Assembly: GCA_002448395.1 (NCBI GenBank) | Contig: DJXS01000044.1 | Span: 3,786 to 29,198, forward strand | DNA length: 25,413 bases | Source of the DNA: Lachnospiraceae bacterium UBA6998 | Lineage (GTDB): Bacteria; Bacillota; Clostridia; Lachnospirales; Lachnospiraceae | Reading direction: 5' to 3' | Shown: positions 9,627 to 17,240 of the stretch, piece by piece | Numbering within the stretch: the first letter of the stretch is position 1 | How the letters are laid out: every line of letters begins with the position of its first letter | Notes under the pieces: generated by a model | Seen by the model: only the letters and a program-made list of their open reading frames with translations | Told to the model about the DNA's origin: nothing | Databases searched by the model: none | Translations under genes and position numbers: made by a program

Positions 9627-9974
9627 TGCCGCTGAAGTGCCCTTCAACTGCCTACAAGGGCACTCAAGCGGCAGAAATGAAGAAATCTGGCATTATTGCC
9701 GTTGATGTGCCCCTCAACTACCTACAGGGGCACTCAAGCGGCAGAAATGAAGAAATCTGGCATTATTGCCGCTGAAGTGCCCTTCAACTACCTACAGGGG
9801 CACTCAAGCGGCAGAAATGAAGAAATCTGGCATTATTGCCGCTGAAGTGCCCTTCAACTACCTCCAGGGGCACTCAAACGGCAGAAATAAAGAAATCTGG
9901 CATTATTGCCGCTGAAGTGCCCTTCAACTGCCTACAGGGGCACTAAAACGGCACTAAAGAAGAAACCAGCATAT
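9627..9974. repeat. Five tandem copies of a 70-bp hairpin-forming repeat
   Basis: The units start at 9627, 9697, 9767, 9837 and 9907, exactly 70 bases apart. The first four are nearly identical over their full length; the fifth keeps the first half and is decayed in the second. Each unit holds an imperfect inverted repeat of about 47 bases (TGCCGCT...AGTGCCC paired with GGGCACT...AGCGGCA, loop near CAACTRCCTAC) and a shared A-rich linker ending in CTGGCATTAT. At the loop-closing position the pair is T-A in unit 1, C-G in unit 2 and T-G in units 3-5, so pairing is kept. There is no open frame with a ribosome site. It lies downstream of the MscS-type gene and upstream of the HD gene. Confidence 0.95.
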
Positions 9975-9982
9975 CGCCACAC

Positions 9983-10019
9983 AAAAAACAGGGCAGCTGC
10001 TCAAACCGAGCAGCCGCCC
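9983..10019 (-). terminator. Hairpin terminator of the MscS-type gene
   Basis: On the minus strand GGGC-x-GCTGCTC-type arms (9991-10002 and 10008-10019, one mismatch, 5-base loop) are followed by a six-T run (9983-9988). It lies 15 bases after the MscS stop codon and before the repeat array, so the array should lie outside that transcript. Confidence 0.85.
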
Positions 10020-10034
10020 AACAAATTTTGTAAC

Positions 10035-10952
10035 TTACCCCTGATGCACCACCACCTGCGGGAACGGAATCTCAATGCCCTTCTCCGAGAAGAGCGCCCA
10101 GATGTCCCTGGTGAGCTGGCGCTGCGCCTTAAAGACATCTTCTTCCCTGACATCGACGATGATCTTGAGATTGACGCCGCTGTCCGCCAGTGCTGTCACG
10201 CCCAGGAAGACAGGTTCCTTCTGGTAGAGATCCTTGTGGGCCTCATACATCAGCGGCAGACCATCCGCAAGGACTTTATCAAGCTTCTTGAGGTCTGTGT
10301 CGTAAGCCACGCTGACCTCGCAGGCCGCGACGGATCTGTTGCGGGAGCGGTTCTGGAAATTGCGGATGTCTGAATTGTTGACAACCTTCAGGTTGCCGCC
10401 CGCGTCCTCGATCGTCGTCGTGCGGACGCCGATGTTGCGCACCGTGCCCCGGAAATCATCCAGAATGATGATATCGCCGTTGACGTACTGCCCCTCAAAG
10501 ATGATGAAGGCTCCTGTGATGATATCCTCGATCAGGCTCTGAGCACCAAATCCCAGGATCAAGCCCACAATTCCTATGCCTGCCAGCACAGCAGTAGTAT
10601 TGACACCGAGGATCGCCAGACCCCAGACCACGCCGATGATCACGATCAGGTAGTGGAAAGTACCCGCCGCCAGATTAGCGATCGTCTGGGCGCGCATGCT
10701 CTTCTTGCCAAAATACTGAATGATCCACTTGACCACCACATTGATGACCCAGAGAACGCTGATTGCAAGAATCAGTGTCAAAATATGGGCCACCGTTATT
10801 CTGCCGCTCCGCTCAATCAGGAAATAGCTCTTTTCCAGATCGTGAATCTTTTCCTTTGTCTCCATAGATACGGGAAGCCACTGCGGGTTGAGCAGCAGAA
10901 TGATCAGTATAACCGCAATCACTGTTCCGATCATCGTCCTATTCTTTTTCAT
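10035..10952 (-). CDS. Small-conductance mechanosensitive channel, MscS family
   Basis: I place the start at ATG 10952 (305 residues, beginning MKKNRTMIG), because AGGAGG lies 9 bases upstream. An in-frame ATG at 11018 has no such site and would put charged residues before the first helix. Membrane helices are at about residues 7-26, 48-72 and 85-107, followed by the pore helix with GLILGFGAQSLIEDI, then the beta domain (GDIIILDDFRGTVRNIGVRTT) and the C-terminal cytoplasmic cage. The length is close to that of E. coli MscS (286). It sits in the plasma membrane and opens under membrane tension to release solutes in osmotic down-shock. It follows the large surface-protein gene by 65 bases on the same strand and may share its transcript; its own terminator is clear. 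Confidence 0.93.
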   Translation of the reverse strand: MKKNRTMIGTVIAVILIILLLNPQWLPVSMETKEKIHDLEKSYFLIERSGRITVAHILTLILAISVLWVINVVVKWIIQYFGKKSMRAQTIANLAAGTFHYLIVIIGVVWGLAILGVNTTAVLAGIGIVGLILGFGAQSLIEDIITGAFIIFEGQYVNGDIIILDDFRGTVRNIGVRTTTIEDAGGNLKVVNNSDIRNFQNRSRNRSVAACEVSVAYDTDLKKLDKVLADGLPLMYEAHKDLYQKEPVFLGVTALADSGVNLKIIVDVREEDVFKAQRQLTRDIWALFSEKGIEIPFPQVVVHQG

Positions 10953-11017
10953 AATCCATGTCCTCCTGCTTGTACTGTTTTGACCTGCATTACAAATAGT
11001 TTCATTTCCGATGAGCA

Positions 11018-14000
11018 TTATGGATAAAAATCGGACACCTGCCGAATATCCGTGACAAAGTTCAGATTAATGCCGAGTTCCTCATCCTGAATGTCGTACT
11101 CGTCGTCACCTTTTGCGATCGCGTGGAAATACAGACTGTAACGCGTGCAATCCGAACTCGGCGGTATAAGACTGATCGAATCCGAATAGGTGTAAGTATC
11201 GCCGTTTTTCACGAACCACGCGTCGACATTTCCGCTCCTGATTTCCTCAGAATAAACGGGAGTATCGCTGTCCGCGTAATACCAGAAAACTTCAATCCGG
11301 TCGAACTTCAACCTGTACTCGTGTGGATCACCCCAGTCTTGCTCCAGATTAAGGTCACACGAAACGTCCGCATTACCGCCTGTCCCGCTCACTTCAAAGT
11401 CGCCCTGTGTCAGATAGCACTCCATCAGCACAACGCTCTTTTCATCAGTGAACTCCGATGTCATCTCTGTTCCGTCGATCTTGTATTTGAGATAGATCGT
11501 GATTTCTACTGTTCCGCTGTCCATTAACGGTCGGAAATTAATGTCGTTATCGGGATCAAAGACATTCATACTCCTTTCCACATCACCGGCACCGTAAGCT
11601 GTATCCATCCGGCAGGTGCGGCCTGCGCCCGAAATCTCCGCGTAAGACTCAATATCCGTTGCGCGTTTCCCGATGATCGTATAGTTCAACATTAGGTGAT
11701 CAAGTTCTCTCCACCCGTAGACAAAATTGATCTCGGCCTCCGGCTTTCCGACTACGGCACCCGGAAAGTCTCTTATTTCAGTGTAGGTATATAACTCATC
11801 AGGTGAATCGTATGTGTCATCACCCTCTATATCCGCGTGGAAATGGAGCTTAAATCTCAACGCATCCGGATCCGGCGGCGTGGCATCCAGGCCTTCGTAC
11901 CAGAAAGAAAATCCCTGGATCATGTTGCCGTCAGCATCAGGTCCGCTGATATAAGGTCCCGTAAAGACCTGGGGATCGCCCTTGCTCCATATAGTCTTTC
12001 TGCCGGCGGGTATATCATTTCCATAGGAATCGATCTCGAACCATTCGATTTCAACCTCCTTAAAATCAATGCTGTAGGAATGAGGATCAGCCGCTCTATA
12101 GACCATATTCACTTCATAACCTACGTTCAGATTATCTACACTGCCGTTCGCATAGCCTGACTCTATATCCAAAAATGCAGACATGATTTCATGATTGCCG
12201 GGAACTACGAGTTCTTTCTCTTTGGACTCACCGCCCAGCTTATACTGAAGTGTGATCGTGGTTACCCACTGTCCGCCGCTGAAAATCTGAAGGTCGCCGC
12301 CGGCATTGTCTTCGACCTTTTTACTGCCGGCGCCGGTTACCTCGGGCATAGTATGCTCCAAATGAGTGCTTCCACCCGGATCATAGGTGATCTTGGCCTG
12401 AGAAGTGATATCCGTCGCGTCATTTGCCGTGATATCATATCCAAGTTCCAGATGATCGACCATCTGGTACCAGTACAGGTGATCGAAGCTCAATTCCGGC
12501 TCCACCAGCGTGACGCCGGGAAGCACAATAGGAGTCAGATCTGCGGAAGTCGGGCGGTTGATCCGGTAAACGGTTTCATCTGTATCGGTTCCCGTTCCCT
12601 CCATATAACAGATCAGGTAATAATGCGTCGCTCCTTCCGCGTCCGCGGGAGGTGTGGCATCGAGTGTCCCCGAATAACTGAAGGTCAGTTGTTTATAATC
12701 TCCGTCTGTAACGGGTCCCGAAGGACCGGTTACCGGACTTGTGCCCGTGCCGTCCCAGATTGTCCTCTTGCTTCCGATCTTTTCGTAAGTGTAGGCGCCG
12801 CTTCCTGCAGAAACCTGCTTCTCCCATCCTATATCGATCCCGGTGATCGATACATTGTATGTGTGACGGTCATCGGACGGATATTGGAAAACAATATCCG
12901 AAGTAACTGTCTGGTTTGCAGCGTCAGTTCCGCTTCCGGAAGCTCCCAGTCCATAGAGCCACAGAGGCCCCTTGAACTCCGGCGGCATGGAAGCGCTGAA
13001 AGTGCGCGTCCTGTTTTCTCCGTGCAGCGTGTAGTTCAGTTCCACTTCAACCGTCCAGGAGTCGCCGCTGTGGTGCCACCACAGTCTGTCTGAGCCGTCA
13101 GCATTCACACTGATCAGACCCGATCCTGTTCGTTCATCCATCGTAACCGTCTTTGCGGGATCAATATCAGACGTCACTGTCGCGACTGACCTGATATCCT
13201 CAGCGTCGCCGGGCGTGATCGTATATCCGACTTCAATATGATTGAGCTCGTCCCACAAATAAATGTAGTTGATCTCCACCTCCAGATCCTTTTCGATCTC
13301 ACAGGGCGTCGACTGCCCATACGTCGGAGTGTGGATCGTATACACAGTCCCGTCCGTATCGGTTCCTGTGCCCTCCATATAATAATTGAGGTAGAAGTGC
13401 GTAGCTTCCGCCGCGTCCGCGGGCGGTACAACATTGAGAATGTCGTGGTACTCAAATGTCAAAACATAGTTGTCCCCATCTGCGACCGGTCCTGAAGGCC
13501 CTGTGATCGGGGAGGTTCCGGTGCCGTCCCAAACTGTTCTCCTGGTGCTGCCGACTTCCTCGTATGTATTGCCACCTCCGCCAAGAGGGACCTCCTTCAT
13601 CCAGCCCATCTCTATTTTGGTAAACGACACATCATAGGTGTGACGGTCATTCCTTCCATACCTGAACTCAATCGTGTCACTGACGACTTTATTAGCAGTC
13701 GAGCTGTTCCCCGACAGATACTGCGGATCAAGCCACAAGAAGTCCATGAACTCCGGCTGCGCCGTGTTGCTGACCGTGAGCGTCTTATTCTCCCCGTTAA
13801 GCGTATACGCAAGAGTCACGTCCGTTTTCCATTGGTCCGCACTCATATATGTCAATTTGCCGGTACCATCCGCGTTTGCGTCGATCGTTCCGGTCCCCGT
13901 CTTTGAAGGCATGCTTACCGTCATGGAGGGATCTGCCACGGAAGTGATCGTAGTAGAGGATGTGATATCTTCCCCGTCATTAGCCGTGATCTTATACTCC

Positions 14001-14575
14001 ACCTCAATATGACCCAGGCAGTACCAGTAGTAGACATGAGCGATGCTCACAGTGGGATCCTTGTAGGTCGGTTCCTCAGGCAGATCAGGCTCGTCTTCAG
14101 GTTCTTTTTCCGGTTCTTTTTCAGGTTCGTCCTCAGGTTCGTCCTCAGGCTCCTCCTCAGGTTCCTCCTCAGGCTCGGGAGAGTCCGGTGAATCCTGCGG
14201 TTCCGGATCGGTCACAGGGGGCTCTGTCTCCGGCTCCTTGGGCTCCTCAGGCTTTTCCGGAATGTCCTTATGCTCCTCCGGATTAATTGGAGGCTCCGGC
14301 GCGTCAGGCTCTGCGGGTTTCTCCTGTTTAGTCTCCGAAGTGGCTACTGTCTCTTTCTCAGAAGCCCTGGGTTCAGTTCCCGCCAGCTCTCCGCCTGGAC
14401 CGGTGGACACAAGCAGCAGGAGCAGCAGTCCGATGAGCGCAAAAAACAGAAACCGCCTCGGACTGTTCCTTCTGTCCGGCCCGCGTGTCCCGTAAATTCC
14501 CTTATGATGTTTTCCACCCTTTACTGGTTCGTACGGCTCAGCATACTCCGGATACTGATCGTTGATCTCACGCAT
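11018..14575 (-). CDS. Large membrane-anchored surface protein with four ~250-residue repeats
   Basis: This 1185-residue protein is not one I recognise by name. A short basic cytoplasmic part (1-40) precedes one uncleaved-looking membrane helix (about 42-57). Residues 65-170 form a Pro/Glu/Asp/Lys stalk with EPED/EPEK tetrapeptides. From about 175 come four repeats, starting near 175, 430, 690 and 943. Each opens with an aromatic motif of the form YxWxxLxHxExxYxI, then an acidic DATDI-like site, and later a HTYxVxFxxIExxW strand and a TGPSGP-type loop. Repeats 1 and 2 are the most alike and 4 is the most diverged. No LPXTG or other sortase signal is present, so anchoring is by the N-terminal helix. 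The repeats look like all-beta, probably adhesion- or ligand-binding modules; that is inference. A T-rich promoter region precedes the gene. Confidence 0.88.
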   Translation of the reverse strand: MREINDQYPEYAEPYEPVKGGKHHKGIYGTRGPDRRNSPRRFLFFALIGLLLLLLVSTGPGGELAGTEPRASEKETVATSETKQEKPAEPDAPEPPINPEEHKDIPEKPEEPKEPETEPPVTDPEPQDSPDSPEPEEEPEEEPEDEPEDEPEKEPEKEPEDEPDLPEEPTYKDPTVSIAHVYYWYCLGHIEVEYKITANDGEDITSSTTITSVADPSMTVSMPSKTGTGTIDANADGTGKLTYMSADQWKTDVTLAYTLNGENKTLTVSNTAQPEFMDFLWLDPQYLSGNSSTANKVVSDTIEFRYGRNDRHTYDVSFTKIEMGWMKEVPLGGGGNTYEEVGSTRRTVWDGTGTSPITGPSGPVADGDNYVLTFEYHDILNVVPPADAAEATHFYLNYYMEGTGTDTDGTVYTIHTPTYGQSTPCEIEKDLEVEINYIYLWDELNHIEVGYTITPGDAEDIRSVATVTSDIDPAKTVTMDERTGSGLISVNADGSDRLWWHHSGDSWTVEVELNYTLHGENRTRTFSASMPPEFKGPLWLYGLGASGSGTDAANQTVTSDIVFQYPSDDRHTYNVSITGIDIGWEKQVSAGSGAYTYEKIGSKRTIWDGTGTSPVTGPSGPVTDGDYKQLTFSYSGTLDATPPADAEGATHYYLICYMEGTGTDTDETVYRINRPTSADLTPIVLPGVTLVEPELSFDHLYWYQMVDHLELGYDITANDATDITSQAKITYDPGGSTHLEHTMPEVTGAGSKKVEDNAGGDLQIFSGGQWVTTITLQYKLGGESKEKELVVPGNHEIMSAFLDIESGYANGSVDNLNVGYEVNMVYRAADPHSYSIDFKEVEIEWFEIDSYGNDIPAGRKTIWSKGDPQVFTGPYISGPDADGNMIQGFSFWYEGLDATPPDPDALRFKLHFHADIEGDDTYDSPDELYTYTEIRDFPGAVVGKPEAEINFVYGWRELDHLMLNYTIIGKRATDIESYAEISGAGRTCRMDTAYGAGDVERSMNVFDPDNDINFRPLMDSGTVEITIYLKYKIDGTEMTSEFTDEKSVVLMECYLTQGDFEVSGTGGNADVSCDLNLEQDWGDPHEYRLKFDRIEVFWYYADSDTPVYSEEIRSGNVDAWFVKNGDTYTYSDSISLIPPSSDCTRYSLYFHAIAKGDDEYDIQDEELGINLNFVTDIRQVSDFYP
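14088..14171 (-). repeat. Seven in-frame 12-bp units encoding the acidic proline stalk
   Basis: Seven consecutive 12-bp units of the form GGTTCNTCCTCA (plus strand) lie within the surface-protein gene, coding for Glu-Pro-Glu-Asp/Glu/Lys tetrapeptides. Units 14124-14135 and 14136-14147 are identical. Slippage would lengthen or shorten the stalk in steps of four residues without breaking the frame. Confidence 0.9.
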
Positions 14576-14679
14576 AGGCTTCCCCTTTTCCTATGTCCCG
14601 CGGCGGATTCCCCCGGATTCGATCTGTTCTTGAAATGTGTTAAATAAAAGACATGAAAACGTAAAATTTCGTTAATATA

Positions 14680-14708
14680 ATACTACTGTCCCGCCGCTTC
14701 AAAGTCAA
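14680..14708 (-). promoter_or_regulatory. Probable promoter of the surface-protein gene
   Basis: On the minus strand TTGACT (14703-14708) is followed after exactly 17 bases by TAGTAT (14680-14685). The surrounding 14576-14717 gap is A+T rich compared with its neighbours and holds nothing else I can name. The leader to ATG 14575 would be about 98 bases. Confidence 0.5.
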
Positions 14709-14717
14709 CAAAATTGG

Positions 14718-16205
14718 TCAAAATATCGATCTATTCTCTCTGATCTTCCGCCTGTCTTCCTCGGAGTATTTCTCGACATCCATCTTCCACAGGAGAATGA
14801 CGGAAATCGTAAAGGCGATCAGGTCCAGCCCCAGATAAGTAAAGATCAGTACATTCTCAACCGCTGCCGGCTGTCGTACCAGCGACGCGTCGTACCCGGC
14901 AAGGCCTAGAAGACCGCTTACAATACCTACTGCAAGGCCCCAAAGCCCCACCATGATCGCGCTGTAGACAGACATCGTAAATCCGTCACTGCGGAATCCG
15001 TTCTCTGCCTCCAGGTGATCAAGGACGTCAGATATAAGTGCCAGCAGTATAAACTGCGAAGGCACAATTCCAATCGCTTTGAGCGCCACACCGGCACACA
15101 CTATTTTGAAATTATGGACGCCAAGGAACGCGACCAGCCCGCCTGCCAGCGACAGGATGAGTCCGGTGACAATGGACCGCTTTTTTCCGAACTTGTTTGC
15201 AAGAGGCCACACAATGAACATGCCGAGCGCCGCGGGAAGGCCTCCGATCAGGCCAAGCGCGCTCATCAATGCTCCCGAAGCTTTTTCGGGGTCCTCCGCC
15301 CACAGAACGCTTTCGAACATCCATCGCGAGTAAAAACTCATGGATGTGTTCTTGACCAGCTGTCCCATCAGATAGAAAAGGACATACAGCATAACCATCC
15401 ACCAGTAGTGGCTGCGGAAGCAGGCCTCCCTGTGACGGCTTGCCGGAATCTTCTCATCCCGAGGATGCTCCATTGCCTCCTCCGTTATGCGCTCCCTGGT
15501 GAAATAGAATTCCACAAGGATCCCGACTGCAGTAACCAGCGACAGGATGATTGCAATGATCCTCCAGTGATAATAGGACGCCGCGATGTTAAGCTCTCTG
15601 TCATCGTACACGAACATATAACTCTGCAGGAGGACCGGCACCAGTATGCTGGCACCAATACCAGCCACCGCCACCAGAGCCGCGTTGGACGTCGTCGCCA
15701 GAACCCCTCTCTTATTAGTGTCTCGGGTCGACAGTGACACCATTGAACTGTGCGCTGTATAATAGCAGGGATACGCGAATGCGTAATACAGGTTATAACT
15801 AAGCGCGATCCAAACCATCTCCAGGACAGAGCCGTTATTGGGAGATGAAAACAGGAGCAAAATAGCGACGATAAGCAGGGGAATCGACGCCAGCATATAA
15901 GGCCGAGCCTTCCCTGCCTTAGTCTTCGTGTTGTCGATCCACCTGCCTATTGTAAGATTTCCATATACAACAAAGATTACCGATACGATCGGGAGAAGCG
16001 CCGCGAACGCGCCGAAGGCATGTTTGGTCCATCCCAGAACGTCAGCGTAATATCTTGTCAGATACGCGCCGAAGATCGCGTTCGCCAGCATCGCGCAGAA
16101 GGGCGCAAGAAAATAGCCGAGAGCAATTTCCTGCAATCTGACCTCGTCGCTGCTGATCTTAGTATGAAACGCGGGCTTCTCAACGATCTTTTTCAGGAAC
16201 TTCAT
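14718..16205 (-). CDS. GPH-family sugar:cation symporter (MFS)
   Basis: This is a 12-helix transporter of the glycoside-pentoside-hexuronide family (MelB/YihO/XynB-like), which brings glycosides into the cell with a cation. I prefer ATG 16205 (495 residues, MKFLKK), which has AGGGG just upstream; ATG 16220 has no ribosome site. Family features include the early helix with GYFLAPF...ANAIFGAYLTRYYADVLG, the loop GRWIDNTKTKAGKARPYM (the conserved D-R-P region between helices 2 and 4), and the later loop NKFGKKRSIVTG that mirrors it. The substrate cannot be read from the sequence. It is followed on the same strand by the surface-protein gene after 142 bases with its own likely promoter. An extended -10 precedes it. 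Confidence 0.9.
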   Translation of the reverse strand: MKFLKKIVEKPAFHTKISSDEVRLQEIALGYFLAPFCAMLANAIFGAYLTRYYADVLGWTKHAFGAFAALLPIVSVIFVVYGNLTIGRWIDNTKTKAGKARPYMLASIPLLIVAILLLFSSPNNGSVLEMVWIALSYNLYYAFAYPCYYTAHSSMVSLSTRDTNKRGVLATTSNAALVAVAGIGASILVPVLLQSYMFVYDDRELNIAASYYHWRIIAIILSLVTAVGILVEFYFTRERITEEAMEHPRDEKIPASRHREACFRSHYWWMVMLYVLFYLMGQLVKNTSMSFYSRWMFESVLWAEDPEKASGALMSALGLIGGLPAALGMFIVWPLANKFGKKRSIVTGLILSLAGGLVAFLGVHNFKIVCAGVALKAIGIVPSQFILLALISDVLDHLEAENGFRSDGFTMSVYSAIMVGLWGLAVGIVSGLLGLAGYDASLVRQPAAVENVLIFTYLGLDLIAFTISVILLWKMDVEKYSEEDRRKIRENRSIF

Positions 16206-16248
16206 TCTCTTCCCCTGCATTCTGTAATGATCTGTCGGTTATTCTTAA

Positions 16249-16257
16249 ATTATAGCA
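16249..16257 (-). promoter_or_regulatory. Extended -10 promoter of the GPH transporter gene
   Basis: On the minus strand TGCTATAAT (16249-16257) is a perfect extended -10 element; no good -35 is visible. Transcription would start near 16242, leaving a leader of about 37 bases to ATG 16205, which agrees with the chosen start. Confidence 0.6.
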
Positions 16258-16328
16258 TTCTGCAATGGTTTACGTCCGAATCGGCAGCCATTTCGCGCTT
16301 CTTCCATGTTATATTTTTCTGTTTAAGG

Positions 16329-16355
16329 TATAATAAAAGGAGCAAACATCAGGAG
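16329..16355 (+). promoter_or_regulatory. -10 element and ribosome site of the acetyltransferase gene
   Basis: A perfect TATAAT lies at 16329-16334 and a strong AGGAGG at 16350-16355, seven bases before ATG 16363. The -35 is weak (no TTGACA-like hexamer at 16-18 bases). This promoter is back to back with the transporter promoter at 16249. Confidence 0.55.
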
Positions 16356-16362
16356 GTATCCC

Positions 16363-17028
16363 ATGAACAATATAGAACGCAGAGATAACGGCATTTTGTA
16401 CATTTCCGATGAATCAGTCTTTGAACAGCAGAAGCGCGCCCGCCGCCTCACCCAGAAGCTCAACACGATGGACCGCTCTGATTTTGAGGGGATCAGCGCT
16501 GTCGTCAAGGAACTGCTCGGCAAGTCGGAGGGCGCCTTTATCAATCCGCCTTTTTACTGCGACTACGGTTTCAATATTGAAGTCGGCAAGAATCTCTTCT
16601 GCAACTACAACTGCACCATCATCGATGTCGGCAAAGTAGTGATCGGCGACAACTGTCAGATCGCCCCGGGCGTCTCCATCTATACGGCAGGCCATCCGGT
16701 CCACCCCGCTGCCCGCAACACAGCCTACGAGTACGGAATCGACATCACGATCGGCAATAACGTCTGGATCGGCGGAAATACCGTCATCCTGCCCGGCGTC
16801 CATATCGGCGATAACGTCGTGATCGGCGCGGGAAGCGTTGTCACCAAAGACATCCCCTCCTGGTACATTGCCGCGGGAAATCCCTGCAAACTGATCCGCA
16901 AGATCACCGAAACCGACCGCTATACCTATTTCAAGGGCGTCGTGGCTGACGCGGAGTGTGAAGCCGACATGCGGCGCATGTGGGAGGAAAACACGGATCC
17001 CGTGAAATTCCCGACCGCCGAGGACTGA
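16363..17028 (+). CDS. Hexapeptide O-acetyltransferase, maltose/galactoside type
   Basis: This 221-residue protein is an acetyl-CoA-dependent O-acetyltransferase of the LacA/Maa/NodL group. The N-terminal helical part (MAT domain, about 1-60) is followed by the left-handed beta-helix with hexapeptide repeats of the form (I/V)GDN and (I/V)GxN. The catalytic histidine is His111 in YTAGHPVHP, and the loop ARNTAYEYG next to the acceptor site is intact. The family uses sugars such as maltose, glucose or galactosides; the true acceptor is unknown. It is about 20-30 residues longer than usual, with an acidic tail after ETDRYTYF. The gene stands alone between a divergent promoter and its own terminator, so no operon helps to assign the substrate. 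Confidence 0.92.
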   Translation: MNNIERRDNGILYISDESVFEQQKRARRLTQKLNTMDRSDFEGISAVVKELLGKSEGAFINPPFYCDYGFNIEVGKNLFCNYNCTIIDVGKVVIGDNCQIAPGVSIYTAGHPVHPAARNTAYEYGIDITIGNNVWIGGNTVILPGVHIGDNVVIGAGSVVTKDIPSWYIAAGNPCKLIRKITETDRYTYFKGVVADAECEADMRRMWEENTDPVKFPTAED

Positions 17029-17058
17029 ACCACAAACTAAATCACGTACAAAACAAAA

Positions 17059-17103
17059 GGGTTTCCGCAAAACCTGTGCTTTTGCGGAAGCCCCTCATTT
17101 TTT
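17059..17103 (+). terminator. Hairpin terminator of the acetyltransferase gene
   Basis: GGGTTTCCGCAAAA (17059-17072) pairs with TTTTGCGGAAGCCC (17080-17093) with one T-G pair around a 7-base loop. A T-run follows at 17098-17103, 31 bases after the stop codon. Confidence 0.92.
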
Positions 17104-17187
17104 CAGAAAGTATTATTTTCTCCCGATTCATATGCTTGTCAATCAATTAACAACTACTTTTTATCGTTTTGCCGTTTTATACAAATT

Positions 17188-17236
17188 AAGCCCCGGAGGA
17201 TTGGTAATCTTACACGAAACCAAATCCCCGGGGCTT
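17188..17236 (-). terminator. Long hairpin after the GT2-GtrA gene
   Basis: AAGCCCCGG (17188-17196) pairs with CCGGGGCTT (17228-17236), and the stem continues through GGATT/AATCC and GGT/ACC with single-base bulges. It begins 4 bases after the TGA of the minus-strand gene. The T-run after it is short (AATTTG), so it may act as a terminator or as a 3'-end protector. The A+T-rich gap 17104-17187 between this and the opposing terminator holds nothing else that I see. Confidence 0.75.
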
Positions 17237-17240
17237 CTTC

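Noticed and set aside
9627..9974. CRISPR array
   Set aside because: The whole 70-base unit, linker included, repeats with almost no change; there are no unique spacers and no cas genes nearby.
9906..10373. Open frame of 155 codons on the plus strand across the repeat array and the MscS 3' end
   Set aside because: It has no ribosome site, runs through the repeat and terminator hairpins, and overlaps the well-supported MscS gene on the other strand.
10953..11018. Longer MscS start at 11018
   Set aside because: AGGAGG sits before ATG 10952 and would be inside the coding frame of the longer form; the extra residues do not match the family.
11018..11080. Sortase anchor at the end of the large surface protein
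   Set aside because: The C-terminus ends in DFYP without an LPXTG-like motif, hydrophobic stretch or basic tail.
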